Assembly: GCA_019240475.1 (NCBI GenBank)
Contig: JAFAYI010000024.1
Location: forward strand, 248,001 to 312,000
Direction: 5' to 3'
DNA from: Acidobacteriaceae bacterium
GTDB taxonomy: Bacteria > Acidobacteriota > Terriglobia > Bryobacterales > Bryobacteraceae
DNA: 64,000 nt
Shown here: piece by piece, positions 1-8,924 of the stretch
How the letters are laid out: each line of letters begins with the position of its first letter
Numbering within the stretch: the stretch's first letter is position 1
The notes under the pieces: generated by a model
The model's database searches: none
What the model was told of the DNA's origin: nothing
The model's input: only the letters and a program-made list of their open reading frames with translations
Position numbers and translations under genes: made by a program

Positions 1-33
1 CAACTCGCCGCCGACTGGGACCGCCCGGCCTGA
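1..33 (+). CDS. Possible C-terminal end of a gene entering from the left
   Basis: Frame 1 reads ten sense codons (ending DWDRPA) and then a TGA at 31-33, five bases before the convergent stop of the permease. The spacing fits the tail of a plus-strand gene, but only eleven codons are visible. No function can be given. Confidence 0.3.
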   Translation, partial: QLAADWDRPA

Positions 34-38
34 GCGTC

Positions 39-2648
39 TTACTCCACCCGTAGCGCTTCCGACGGGTCAATGGCCGATGCGCGCCGGGCAGGCAGATAGC
101 ATCCCGCCAAAGTCGCGGCCGCGAACCCAGTCGTGGCTACGAACAACACCGCGGCATCGGTGGTGCTGACTTGAAAAAGAAGAGACTGAAGCACACGAGT
201 GACAAGCAAGGATCCCGCTAGCCCCACCACGATGCCCGTCCCCGCTAAAGCGCCTCCTTGCCGCAATACGTCGCCCGTGATCGTTCCCGCGCTCGCTCCG
301 AGCGCCATCCGCACGCCGATCTCACCGGTCCGCTGCGTCACCGTGTAGGAGAGCAAACCGTAGACTCCAACCACGGCCAGCAGCAAAGCGGACGCGGCAA
401 ATACTCCTAGCAGCACCGTCTGGAATCGTTCGCGCAGCACGGTTCCCGAGATCAGGTTGTCCATGCTTTCAAAATTCACGGCCGTGTCCCGATCGAGAAG
501 CGTGACGATCCGCTTGATCCGCGGCTGTAGACTCGCCGGCCCTCGTATCACGAGCGACGCATCCATCGCCGTATCCGCATGCTGAAAATAATCGGCGTAT
601 ACCTGAGGAAACACCGGCTGCTTCAAACCTTCGTTCAGTACATCCGGAACCACTCCGACAATCGTCATGAACTCCGGCTTTCTATCGAAGCCGAAGAATC
701 GAATGCGTCCGCCCACCGCGCCGCCGCTCGGGAAAAACTTTCGCCCGAAACTTTCATTGACGATCGCCACTTGCTGCGTCGAGCGCTGATCGTCCCCCGT
801 GAATCCGCGGCCTTTGAAAATCGGCAGCCCAAAAGCTCTAAAATAATCCGGCGTCACCATCGTGTAGTCCGCGTCGGGAGTCAAGTGCCGGTCCGCCGGC
901 AGCGGCCGTCCTTCGATTTCGAAATTTCCGTCCGGCGCCCCTTCAAACGGCAAACCATGGATAAAAGCCGCCGATTTCACCCCCGGCAAATTTTCGATCT
1001 GCGTCAATATTTGTGTCCCCGCTTGGCGCACATACGACCCATCCACCGAATTCCCGTCCGCCGCCGCCGGCCAAGTCACGTCCGCTATGTAAACGCCTCC
1101 CGAAGAGAGTCCCGTCTCGACGTGCGCCAGGCGCCAATAGCTCTTGATGAGCAGCGAGGCGCCAGTCAAGAGAACAATCGCCAGCGCCGTTTGTCCCGCG
1201 ACCAGAAGCCGGCTCCAGCGCCCTTGCGAACGCGTTTCGCCCCTCCCCGCCTTCTGTTTCAAGCATTCATTCACGTCTGCCCTCGAACTCTCGATCGACG
1301 GCAAGATGCCAAACAACATAGCGGCCGCCAACGACAGCCCCGCCACAAACCAGAGCACGCCATTATCGATCGTTACGTCTTGCAATCGTGGGATGCCCGG
1401 CGGCGCCGAGACCTGAAGAATCCTTGCCGCCATCCCCGCTAGCGCCAACCCCGTCGCGCCGCCCGCGGCCGCCAGCAGCACGCTTTCTGTCAACAATTGT
1501 CGAATCAGGCGTCCTGTGCCCGCGCCCAATGCGCGCCGCATTGCCATTTCCTTCCGCCGCCCCGCCGCTCTCACCAGCAGCAGATTGGAAATGTTCACGC
1601 ACGCAATTAACAGCACCATCGTCACCGCCCCTAACAGAATCCAGAGCGCGGGCCGCACGCCCCCGGTGAGCACATCGTAAAGCGAAGTGACCCGAATTCC
1701 TTCGTTGTGGTCGTCGGCGTATTCCTTCGATAGGCGTGCCGCGACGACATCCATATCCGATTGCGCCTGCTTCAGCGTCACATCAGGTTTTACCCGCCCG
1801 ACGATCCGATAGTTATGCGCCGATCGGCCCGAACTATCGGGGAATAGATCGTTCGGCAGCCAGATCTCCGCGTTTTGCGGGAAGTCGAACTTCGGCGGCA
1901 TCACTCCGATAACGGTAAACACCATTCCGTTTAAGCGAACGTTCTTTTGTATCGCCGCCGCCGGCGTGCCGAACACCGCCTGCGCCAGTTCGTAGCCGAT
2001 AACCAGCGTCGCAGGACCGCCCGGTTTCTGTTCCTCGGCCGAGAACGTGCGGCCCATCGCCGCGCCCGTCTTCAGCACGTGGAAAAATCCGCCGCCTACC
2101 GCGGCCATGCGCGCTCGCCGCGCGGGAAAATTTCCCGATAAAGTGACGGCGTCGACCCCATACGCCGCCATCGATTCAATCGTTCGGCTCTGCGCCCGCC
2201 AATCGTGGAAGTCCAGCCCCGACACGTTCATCAAATGCCCGTCTTCGGCGGTCTGGTTCAGTTGCACCATGCGCTCGGGCTCCGGATACGGGAGCGCGCT
2301 GAGCAATACGGCCCTCACCGCGCTGAACATCGCCGTATTCATTCCGATCCCAACCGCCAATACCGCGATGGCGGTCGCCGAGAACCCCGGCGCCTTCCAA
2401 AGTACCCGCGAGGCAAATCGAACATCCTGCCAGAATTGCTCGATGCCGTTCCAACCCCACGCCGCGCGGCTGTCTTCTTCGATCAAGCTCACGTTGCCAA
2501 ACTGCCGGCGCGCAAGCAAAGCAGCCTCCTGCTCGCTGTGTCCCTCCTGCCGTAGGCGTTCGACCTTTTCTGCCAGGTGCTCTGCCATTTCCGCGGCTAG
2601 TTCGCGCTCCACGCGCCGCCTCTCGAACCAGCGCCCCCACGGATTCAT
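39..2648 (-). CDS. ADOP-type FtsX/MacB-like permease
   Basis: An 869-residue membrane protein of the 'acidobacterial duplicated orphan permease' type. Residues 1-75 form a charged helical N-terminal domain with an ELAAEMAEHLAEK stretch. The first membrane helix is near 85-110. A MacB-like periplasmic core follows, then a three-helix FtsX domain near 330-450, then a second core and FtsX unit ending at the C-terminus. The family resembles MacB permeases but lacks an ATPase, and none is encoded nearby; substrate and energy source are unknown. Its ATG overlaps the padR stop (ATGA, 2645-2648), so the two are translationally coupled and presumably PadR-controlled. The family call is firm, the function is not. 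Confidence 0.9.
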   Translation of the reverse strand: MNPWGRWFERRRVERELAAEMAEHLAEKVERLRQEGHSEQEAALLARRQFGNVSLIEEDSRAAWGWNGIEQFWQDVRFASRVLWKAPGFSATAIAVLAVGIGMNTAMFSAVRAVLLSALPYPEPERMVQLNQTAEDGHLMNVSGLDFHDWRAQSRTIESMAAYGVDAVTLSGNFPARRARMAAVGGGFFHVLKTGAAMGRTFSAEEQKPGGPATLVIGYELAQAVFGTPAAAIQKNVRLNGMVFTVIGVMPPKFDFPQNAEIWLPNDLFPDSSGRSAHNYRIVGRVKPDVTLKQAQSDMDVVAARLSKEYADDHNEGIRVTSLYDVLTGGVRPALWILLGAVTMVLLIACVNISNLLLVRAAGRRKEMAMRRALGAGTGRLIRQLLTESVLLAAAGGATGLALAGMAARILQVSAPPGIPRLQDVTIDNGVLWFVAGLSLAAAMLFGILPSIESSRADVNECLKQKAGRGETRSQGRWSRLLVAGQTALAIVLLTGASLLIKSYWRLAHVETGLSSGGVYIADVTWPAAADGNSVDGSYVRQAGTQILTQIENLPGVKSAAFIHGLPFEGAPDGNFEIEGRPLPADRHLTPDADYTMVTPDYFRAFGLPIFKGRGFTGDDQRSTQQVAIVNESFGRKFFPSGGAVGGRIRFFGFDRKPEFMTIVGVVPDVLNEGLKQPVFPQVYADYFQHADTAMDASLVIRGPASLQPRIKRIVTLLDRDTAVNFESMDNLISGTVLRERFQTVLLGVFAASALLLAVVGVYGLLSYTVTQRTGEIGVRMALGASAGTITGDVLRQGGALAGTGIVVGLAGSLLVTRVLQSLLFQVSTTDAAVLFVATTGFAAATLAGCYLPARRASAIDPSEALRVE

Positions 2649-2983
2649 GACTCGACAGGCCTCATCACCCGGCCAATGCCTTCTAACAGCCGCTCGAATC
2701 CTGCAATTTCCCGCTCGAGTTGCTTGCGTCCTGCCGCTGTCAGCTTATAGGTCCGCACCTGCCGGTTGCGCGCCGACACCTCCCAGTTCGCCACCACCCA
2801 ACCCTCCCGCAACAGCCGCTGCAAGGCCGGGTACAGGGACCCTTCTTCCACCTGCAAAACATCCTGTGAGGTCTGCTGAATATCTTGCGCAATCGCGTAG
2901 CCGTGCAGAGCGCCGCGTCGAAGCGTCTGCAGAATCATCATTTCGAGCGTCCCTGGAAGCAGATCTTTCTTGCGCTTTGGCAT
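2645..2983 (-). CDS. PadR-family transcriptional regulator
   Basis: A 112-residue winged-helix regulator of the short PadR class, opening MPKRKKDLLPGTLEM. The wHTH spans about residues 10-80, with LHGYAIAQDIQQTS and the EGSLYPALQRLLREGW wing characteristic of the family. A short C-terminal dimerisation helix follows. PadR genes directly upstream of ADOP permeases are a recurring acidobacterial pairing. The chosen ATG is 14 bp downstream of a strong -10 element, and the promoter carries a repeated palindrome, which suggests negative autoregulation. The ligand is unknown. Confidence 0.92.
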   Translation of the reverse strand: MPKRKKDLLPGTLEMMILQTLRRGALHGYAIAQDIQQTSQDVLQVEEGSLYPALQRLLREGWVVANWEVSARNRQVRTYKLTAAGRKQLEREIAGFERLLEGIGRVMRPVES

Positions 2984-3010
2984 AGATAATCTTCATAAAG
3001 ATAATCTATG
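2981..3010. promoter_or_regulatory. Putative PadR operator (two AGATAATCT repeats)
   Basis: AGATAATCT occurs at 2984-2992 and again at 2999-3007, centre to centre 15 bp. The whole block CATAGATAATCTT..AAGATAATCTATG is an almost perfect inverted repeat. It lies over the -10 element and the padR start codon, the position expected for an autorepressor site. That PadR binds it is inference from position and symmetry. Confidence 0.6.
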
Positions 3011-3026
3011 CATTCGGGGCTGTCAA
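2998..3026 (-). promoter_or_regulatory. Promoter of padR-ADOP
   Basis: Read on the minus strand there is a consensus -35 TTGACA (3026-3021), a 17-bp spacer and a -10 TATCTT (3003-2998). Transcription would begin only about seven bases before the padR ATG, so the mRNA has almost no leader. The -10 is inside the AGATAATCT repeat, so repressor binding would block it. Confidence 0.65.
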
Positions 3027-3080
3027 GCCCTCCATCGTAAGCTAACCTGTACATAATCCGAGTTCCGAGGCCGCCAGCTG

Positions 3081-3554
3081 GTGAAACAATATAAATTCAA
3101 CGCCACCATCCAAAGCGACCATCGCGGAGGCGCCTACGTCCTCTTCCCCTACGATGTCGAAAAGGAATTCCAGACCAGGGGCCGCGTGCCAGTAAGAGCG
3201 ACCTTCAACGGAGTGCCGTATACCGGCTCTCTCATGAAATATGGCCAACCCCAGCACATCCTCGGCATTCTGAAGTCGATCCTCACCCGGATTGGCGCGA
3301 ACGCGGGCGATGAGATCCAAGTCGAGGTCTGGAAGGATGAAACGCCCAGAGTCGTCGACATCCCGCCCGAGTTCCTCGAAGCCACGCGCGCCGGCGCGGT
3401 TCTCGACTTCTTCAACAGTCTCAGCTACACCCACCGCAAGGAATACTGCCGCTGGATCTCGGACGCCAAAACAGAAAAAACGCGCCTCGATCGTGTCTCG
3501 AAAGCCGTCGAAATGCTGAAAAAGAAAGTGAAAACGCCGGACTCTCGCACGTAA
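3081..3554 (+). CDS. DUF1905 / YdeI-OmdA domain protein
   Basis: 157 residues. The N-terminal 90 match the DUF1905 beta-barrel fold (KQYKFNATIQ, then PVRATFNGVPYTGSLM). The C-terminal part (PPEFLEATRAGAVLDFFNSLSYTHRKEY) matches the YdeI/OmdA domain, named after bacteriocin-protection proteins and found in many soil bacteria. No catalytic residues are recognisable and the cellular role is unknown. GTG start with a weak GAGG about ten bases upstream. It stands alone, between padR (divergent) and glgC. Confidence 0.8.
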   Translation: MKQYKFNATIQSDHRGGAYVLFPYDVEKEFQTRGRVPVRATFNGVPYTGSLMKYGQPQHILGILKSILTRIGANAGDEIQVEVWKDETPRVVDIPPEFLEATRAGAVLDFFNSLSYTHRKEYCRWISDAKTEKTRLDRVSKAVEMLKKKVKTPDSRT

Positions 3555-3635
3555 TTCATCGGCCCGAATAGTCGTCTAGGAAGCGAAGAGACTCAAACAG
3601 CGGTTCGAGTATGCTAATCGGCGGAGGTTGTCTGG

Positions 3636-4889
3636 ATGCAGCTTCGTGTTCTAGCCTTTGTGCTCGCGGGAGGAAAAGGAACCCGGCTCTACCCATTGAC
3701 CAAAGAACGCGCAAAGCCCGCCGTTCCTTTCGGCGGCCGGTACCGTATTGTCGATTTTGTTCTCAGCAATCTCGTCAATTCCGGAATCTATTCCATCTAC
3801 GTTCTGATTCAATTCAAGAGCCAGTCTCTTCTTCAGCACCTGCGCGAAGGCTGGGAAGTCAGCGGCCTGTTGAAGAACAACTTCATCATTCCGGTTCCCG
3901 CCCAGATGCGCTCCGCCCAGGAAGACTGGTATCGGGGCACCGCCGACGCCATCACTCAAAACGTCAACCTCATCGAACAGGCCGACCCCCACGTGGTCGT
4001 CATCTTCGGCGCCGACCATATCTATCGCATGAACATCCGGCAAATGATCGAATATCACATCGAAAAACGCGCCGGGGTCACCATCGCCGCCATCCCTGTT
4101 GAGAAGGAGCTCGCTTCGGAATTCGGCGTCATCGAAACCACCTCGGAAGGTAACATCATCGGCTTCCATGAAAAGCGAGCCGACGCGCCCACGATGCCCG
4201 GCGATCCCAACCGCGTCTACGCCTCCATGGGCAATTACGTCTTCTCCACCGATCTTCTGCTGCGCGAGCTCTACGAGGACGCTCGCAACGAGGACAGCTC
4301 TCACGATTTCGGAAAAGACATTCTGCCCTCGCTCATCGGCCGCGCCGACATGTACGCCTACAATTTCCAGACCAACGTCATTCCAGGCGACCCGATCGGT
4401 TCGCCCGTCTACTGGCGCGACGTCGGAACTCTCGACGCCTACTACGAAGCGAGCATGGACCTGCGCGCCGTCTCTCCGGTCCTTAATCTCTATAACCGCC
4501 AGTGGCCTCTGCGCACAGCCGGCTACTTCGACGCTCCCGCCAAGTTCGTCTTCGACGAAGAAGGCCGCCGCGGCATGGCCGTCGATTCCATCGTCGCCGG
4601 CAGCTCTATCGTCTCCGGCGGCTACGTCAAAGGCTCCGTCCTCGGGCGCGGCGTCCGCGTCCACACCGGTTCCCGCATCGAAAATTCCGTCATCTTCGAT
4701 AATTGCGACATCGGCCGCCACGCCAAAGTCCGCAACGCTATCCTCGATAAGAACGTGAAGATCCCGCAGCACGCCGAAGTCGGTTACAACCTCGACGAGG
4801 ATCGAAAAAAATATCACGTTACCGAAAGCGGAATAGTCGTCATCGAAGGTCACCAGTCAACCGTCGATATCTCAACCCTTCAGGTCTGA
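3636..4889 (+). CDS. glgC: Glucose-1-phosphate adenylyltransferase
   Basis: 417 residues, normal length for bacterial ADP-glucose pyrophosphorylase, which makes ADP-glucose from glucose-1-phosphate and ATP for glycogen synthesis. The nucleotidyltransferase signature AGGKGTRLYPLT and the following KPAVPFGG are at residues 11-34. EDWYRGTADA, FGADHIYRM and YWRDVGTLDAYYEA mark the substrate pocket. The last 100 residues are a left-handed beta-helix with repeated I-V-D spacing, used in allostery and oligomerisation. A GCGGAGG ribosome-binding site at 3621-3627 supports the ATG. No other glycogen gene is adjacent. Confidence 0.96.
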   Translation: MQLRVLAFVLAGGKGTRLYPLTKERAKPAVPFGGRYRIVDFVLSNLVNSGIYSIYVLIQFKSQSLLQHLREGWEVSGLLKNNFIIPVPAQMRSAQEDWYRGTADAITQNVNLIEQADPHVVVIFGADHIYRMNIRQMIEYHIEKRAGVTIAAIPVEKELASEFGVIETTSEGNIIGFHEKRADAPTMPGDPNRVYASMGNYVFSTDLLLRELYEDARNEDSSHDFGKDILPSLIGRADMYAYNFQTNVIPGDPIGSPVYWRDVGTLDAYYEASMDLRAVSPVLNLYNRQWPLRTAGYFDAPAKFVFDEEGRRGMAVDSIVAGSSIVSGGYVKGSVLGRGVRVHTGSRIENSVIFDNCDIGRHAKVRNAILDKNVKIPQHAEVGYNLDEDRKKYHVTESGIVVIEGHQSTVDISTLQV

Positions 4890-4899
4890 AGAGGCGCAT

Positions 4900-5844
4900 A
4901 TGAATCGAAGAGAGTTTCATCGGCTGGCAGGCTTCGGCGCTCTCGGCTTCATGGCTCTGCGCGCCGCCGCCGAAAATTTCGATTATCCCTGGAAGCTCGG
5001 CATCATCACAGACGAAGTAGATCCCGATCTCGCCCGAACTCTCGCCAGCTTCTACCCCAAGTACCAACTGCGTTGGGCCGAGATTCGCAACCTCAAGCTA
5101 GACGGCAAGAGCCGTTACGTCTACAACAGCGCCACTCCCGCCCAAGTCAAGCAGATCAAAAAGCAGCTCGACGATGCAAACGTTAGAATCTCGGTTCTCG
5201 ATACCGGCGTATATAAAATCGCCCTTCCGGGAACCGCTCCTGCCGGCGAAAATGCGAGCGACCTCAACCCTGTCCAGGGCGAATACGAAAAACAGTTAGA
5301 CGATCTCAAGCGCGGCGCGGAAGCCGCGCACATCCTGGGAACGGATCGCCTTCGCATCTTCACTTATAAGCGCGTCTCCGACCCCAACGCCATCTTCGAT
5401 CGCATTGTCGAGGATCTGCACAAAGCTCTCCGGGTCGCCGAAGACCAGAACGTCACGCTTCTGGTCGAAAACGAGTTCGATTGCAACGTCGCCACCGGAA
5501 CCGAAACTGCGCATCTGTTCCAGGCCATCTCCGACAAGCGCCTGATGCACAACTGGGACCCCGGCAATTGTTACTTGGCCGGTGAACAGCCGTATCCCAA
5601 AGCCTGGAACCAGCTCGACCACAGCCGCATCGGCCACATCCACTTAAAGGACGCGTCCGGCAAATCGTGGAAACCCATCGGAGGCGGCGAAATCGATTTC
5701 GCGGGCCAATTCCGCGCGCTCAAAGAAATGGCTTATTCCGGAACCATGTCGCTTGAAACCCACTACAAGAACGCGCAAAACGATCCCTTCACGTCCAGCG
5801 TCGAGTCTATGGATGGCTTAGTGCGTGTTTTGAAACAGGTCTGA
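4900..5844 (+). CDS. Exported sugar isomerase/epimerase-like TIM barrel
   Basis: 314 residues of the xylose-isomerase-like (AP_endonuc_2) superfamily. The N-terminus (MNRREFHRLAGFGALGFMAL) has a twin-arginine RREF motif and hydrophobic stretch, so export by Tat is likely. Candidate metal ligands are in order: Glu in LLVENEFD, Asp in HNWDPGN, His in HIHLKDAS and Glu in MSLETHY. It starts ten bases after glgC with a GAAGAGG site, and is followed 53 bp later by a Tat-exported Gfo/Idh protein. Such pairs act on oxidised sugars or cyclitols; the substrate cannot be read from sequence. Confidence 0.85.
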   Translation: MNRREFHRLAGFGALGFMALRAAAENFDYPWKLGIITDEVDPDLARTLASFYPKYQLRWAEIRNLKLDGKSRYVYNSATPAQVKQIKKQLDDANVRISVLDTGVYKIALPGTAPAGENASDLNPVQGEYEKQLDDLKRGAEAAHILGTDRLRIFTYKRVSDPNAIFDRIVEDLHKALRVAEDQNVTLLVENEFDCNVATGTETAHLFQAISDKRLMHNWDPGNCYLAGEQPYPKAWNQLDHSRIGHIHLKDASGKSWKPIGGGEIDFAGQFRALKEMAYSGTMSLETHYKNAQNDPFTSSVESMDGLVRVLKQV

Positions 5845-5897
5845 AGCCGCGCGCTCGCGATAGACGAGAGTAACCTGAAAAAGACGGGAGGCACATC

Positions 5898-7319
5898 ATG
5901 CCAGACGATCGACTTAGCTCAGACCGCCGTGGTTTTCTGAAGGCTGCGGCCGCCACCCTCGCCACAGCCTCTTCTGCGAAAAAAGTCCTAGGCGCAAACG
6001 ACCGCATCCGCATCGCCGTCGTCGGCCTGCGCGGCCGCGGCTGGGATCACGTCAAAGGATACAAGCCCATTGCCGGCGTCGAAATCGCCTATTTCTGCGA
6101 CGTGGACGATAACGTCCTCCGCAAGCGCTGCTCGGATGCCGAACAGATGGGCATCTCGAAACCTCAAACCTACGTCGACATCCGCAAGCTGCTTGAGGAC
6201 AAAAACGTCGATGCCGTCTCCATCGCCACCCCCAACCACTGGCATTCGCTGATGGGCGTCTGGGCCGCCCAGGCCGGCAAGGATATCTATATCGAAAAGC
6301 CCTGCTCGCATAACTGGTGGGAAGGCCGCCAGCTCGTGCGCGCGGTCGATAAGTACAAAGTCATCTGCCAGCACGGCAGCCAGTGCCGTTCGAGCGACGC
6401 CATAGTCGAGGCCATGAATCAAATGCGCTCGGGCCTGCTCGGCAACATCTACATGGCTCGCGGGCTCTGTTACAAATGGCGCGATACGATCGGGCGCGCG
6501 TCCCAGGAGCCCGTTCCCGCGGGCGTCGATTACGACCTCTGGACCGGCCCCGCGCCTCTCAAGCCGTTCACCAAAAATCGCTTTCATTACAACTGGCACT
6601 GGATCTGGGACACCGGCAACGGAGATCTCGGCAATCAAGGCATCCATGAACTCGATCTCGCCCGCTTCGGCCTCGGCGTCGGCCTGCCGAATAAGATCGC
6701 CGCTCTCGGCGGCCACTTCTTATTCGATGACGATCAGCAAACTCCCAACGTGCTGACCGTCGCCTACGAGTTCCGTACACCGGAAGGCAAGACCAAGATG
6801 ATGAACTTTGAGGTTCGCGGTTGGATGACCAATCATGAAGCGGGCATCGGTACCTCGGAGTTCAACTCCGGCGATGTTCCGGCCGCTGGCCTCGCCGCGC
6901 CCAAACAGTCCGCCGAAGCAGCTCCCAAAACTCTCGGCCCCGCCAGCGGCAAACCGGGAACCATCGGCAATCTTTACTACGGCTCGAAGGGTTATCTCGC
7001 CATCTCCAATTACGATTCCTATAAGTCGTTCCTCGGCGACAACAACGACCCCGGCCCCGCCAAGCACGCGCCGCTCGCGAATGAGCACTTCGTCAACTTC
7101 ATCGAATGCATGCGTAGCCGCAAAGCCGAAAATCTGCACGCCCCCATTCGAGAAGGCTATTTATCGACAACGCTCGTGCATCTGGCCAATGCCTCGTACC
7201 GTCTGGGTCGCACCATCAATTTCGATGCCGAAAACGAATCCGTCATCGGAGACTCCGAAGCGACCGAGATGCTCAGAGGCACATACCGGCCGCCTTATGT
7301 CGTGCCGGAAAATGTCTAG
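5898..7319 (+). CDS. Tat-exported Gfo/Idh/MocA family oxidoreductase
   Basis: 473 residues. A twin-arginine signal (RRGFLKAAAATLATASSA) is followed by a Rossmann domain with VVGLRGRGW and the catalytic EKP motif in YIEKPCSHNWW. The C-terminal alpha/beta domain has the GDLGNQGIHELDLARF helix that usually holds the catalytic histidine. Tat export of a folded, tightly NAD(P)-bound enzyme is common in this group, which oxidises or interconverts sugars outside the cytoplasm. A GGGAGG site precedes the ATG. Context with the upstream TIM-barrel isomerase suggests a two-step sugar-modifying pair. Confidence 0.9.
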   Translation: MPDDRLSSDRRGFLKAAAATLATASSAKKVLGANDRIRIAVVGLRGRGWDHVKGYKPIAGVEIAYFCDVDDNVLRKRCSDAEQMGISKPQTYVDIRKLLEDKNVDAVSIATPNHWHSLMGVWAAQAGKDIYIEKPCSHNWWEGRQLVRAVDKYKVICQHGSQCRSSDAIVEAMNQMRSGLLGNIYMARGLCYKWRDTIGRASQEPVPAGVDYDLWTGPAPLKPFTKNRFHYNWHWIWDTGNGDLGNQGIHELDLARFGLGVGLPNKIAALGGHFLFDDDQQTPNVLTVAYEFRTPEGKTKMMNFEVRGWMTNHEAGIGTSEFNSGDVPAAGLAAPKQSAEAAPKTLGPASGKPGTIGNLYYGSKGYLAISNYDSYKSFLGDNNDPGPAKHAPLANEHFVNFIECMRSRKAENLHAPIREGYLSTTLVHLANASYRLGRTINFDAENESVIGDSEATEMLRGTYRPPYVVPENV

Positions 7320-7333
7320 CTCTTATTGAGCAA

Positions 7334-8479
7334 CTAGCGCGCGAGCGGCGGAACGTCTACCCACCGCCGCTTCGCCCACGATTCGAGCCCCGCTTCGGCC
7401 AACTGAACTCCTTTCGCGCCTTCAAACAAGTCCCAGCGAAAAGGTTCATCCGCGGTCACGTGCCGCAAGAACAGCTCCCACTGTTTCTTGAATGCGTTGT
7501 CGAACACCGTCTGCTCCGGCACTCTCTGCCATGTGTCGCGATAATCGATCTCGGGCGGCACATCCGGGTTCCACACCGGCCGCGGTGTGGCCGCATACGG
7601 CTGAATCCAGCAATCGCGCAGGCCCGCGACCGCCGATCCCTTGGTCCCATCCACCTGAATCGTCAGCAGGTCGTCCCGCCGCACGCGCGCCGCCCACGAT
7701 GAATTGAAATGAGCGATCACGCCGCCCTCGAGTTCGAAAGTCGCATACGCCGCATCGTCGGCCGTCGCCCGATATGCCTTTCCGCTTTCATCCCACCGCT
7801 CCGGTATGTGGGTCGCGCCCCGGCATGAAACCGCCTTCACCTCTCCGAACACATTGTCCAGCACATACCGCCAGTGGCACAGCATGTCCAAAATCACGCC
7901 GCCGCCCTCTTCCTTGCGATAGTTCCAGGAAGGCCGCTGCCCCGGTATCGTGTCGCCTTCAAAGACCCAATACCCGAACTCGCCTCGCACGGAAAGAATC
8001 CGCCCAAAAAATCCCAGCTCTCGTAGCGTCTTCAACTTCAACAGACCCGGCAGCCACAGTTTGTCCTGCACTACTCCGTGCTTCACGCGCGCCCTCGCCG
8101 CCAGCCGGTAAAGCTCCAACGCGGAGTCGGTCGTCTCCGCAACCGGCTTCTCGCAATAGACATGCTTGCCCGCCTCAATCGCCGCCCGCACCGCCTCTAC
8201 GCGCCGGTTCGTCGTCTGCGCATCGAAGTAAACCGTGTACTGCGCGTCTCCAAGAGCTTCGTCCAGGTTCGTTGAATACGGCAGTCCGCCGAATTCGCGT
8301 GAAATCGCCTCCAGCTTCTGCGAATTCCGGCCCACCAGCAGCGGTCGAGGCATCAACCGCTCGCCGTCGCCTAACTGCAGCCCACCCTGTTCGATCATCG
8401 CGTAAATCGATCTCCGCAGGTGCTGGTTCAACCCCATGCGCCCGGTCACGCCATTCAAGATGATTCCTATTGATCGCAT
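7334..8479 (-). CDS. Gfo/Idh/MocA family oxidoreductase (cytoplasmic)
   Basis: 381 residues without a signal peptide. The Rossmann domain begins directly (IGIILNGVTGRMG) and the catalytic motif is VYCEKPVAET near residue 115. The C-terminal domain includes GGGVILDMLCHWRYVLDNVF, with the histidine usually used in catalysis. Last gene of a six-gene minus-strand operon, four bases after the cupin gene. It probably oxidises an imported sugar or cyclitol with NAD(P). It is convergent with the preceding plus-strand Gfo/Idh gene, with only 14 bp between the stops and no clear terminator. Confidence 0.88.
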   Translation of the reverse strand: MRSIGIILNGVTGRMGLNQHLRRSIYAMIEQGGLQLGDGERLMPRPLLVGRNSQKLEAISREFGGLPYSTNLDEALGDAQYTVYFDAQTTNRRVEAVRAAIEAGKHVYCEKPVAETTDSALELYRLAARARVKHGVVQDKLWLPGLLKLKTLRELGFFGRILSVRGEFGYWVFEGDTIPGQRPSWNYRKEEGGGVILDMLCHWRYVLDNVFGEVKAVSCRGATHIPERWDESGKAYRATADDAAYATFELEGGVIAHFNSSWAARVRRDDLLTIQVDGTKGSAVAGLRDCWIQPYAATPRPVWNPDVPPEIDYRDTWQRVPEQTVFDNAFKKQWELFLRHVTADEPFRWDLFEGAKGVQLAEAGLESWAKRRWVDVPPLAR

Positions 8480-8483
8480 GCCG

Positions 8484-8924
8484 TCAAGCGCGCTGCGCCT
8501 GCGCGCCTTCTGGTAGCGGCGGCGCTTCCACTCCCGCTCGTGGCAGCGTCCCGGCCAGCTCTTGTTTCCAATGCGCTACGTCTCCCCCCGGCCCATAACA
8601 ATAAATCATCCGCATGGGCGCCGCGCCCGTATTGGTCAGTTGATGAAACACGCCGGGAGGAATGTAGACCGCCTGCCCCGCCTCAATCGGCGCGCGCTCT
8701 TCGCCCAGGCACATCTCCCCGCTCCCCTCCAGAATCAGGTAAATCTCCTCCTGCTCCTGGTTGTGCCACGGCGCTTGCCCTCCGTTCGGCTCCAGCGTCA
8801 CATGCCCCAGAGCGAAATTCGCCGCTTGAATTGGGCTCGCGCCCCCCACCAGGTTCTGCGTCCGCCGTCCTGCCGGGTAGCTTCGCCCTGCTATCTGTGA
8901 AAGGTCTGCAATCGTCATCGCCAT
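8484..8924 (-). CDS. Cupin-domain protein
   Basis: 146 residues with a single cupin barrel. The metal-binding motifs are complete: APWHNQEQEEIYLILEGSGEM (motif 1, two His and a Glu) and VYIPPGVFHQLTNTG (motif 2, His). Such small cupins bind or isomerise sugars and sugar acids, or act as sensors. The start codon directly abuts the SDR stop. In this operon a sugar-handling role is likely but unproven. Confidence 0.85.
   Translation of the reverse strand: MAMTIADLSQIAGRSYPAGRRTQNLVGGASPIQAANFALGHVTLEPNGGQAPWHNQEQEEIYLILEGSGEMCLGEERAPIEAGQAVYIPPGVFHQLTNTGAAPMRMIYCYGPGGDVAHWKQELAGTLPRAGVEAPPLPEGAQAQRA

Noticed and set aside
3610..3615. TATGCT as -10 of glgC
   Set aside because: Placed reasonably, but no -35 is found at 16-18 bp and the hexamer is weak.
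3651..4853. 400-codon open frame opposite glgC
   Set aside because: Shadow of the high-GC glgC gene; composition is Val/Asp/Gly-rich with no motif, while glgC has all family signatures.
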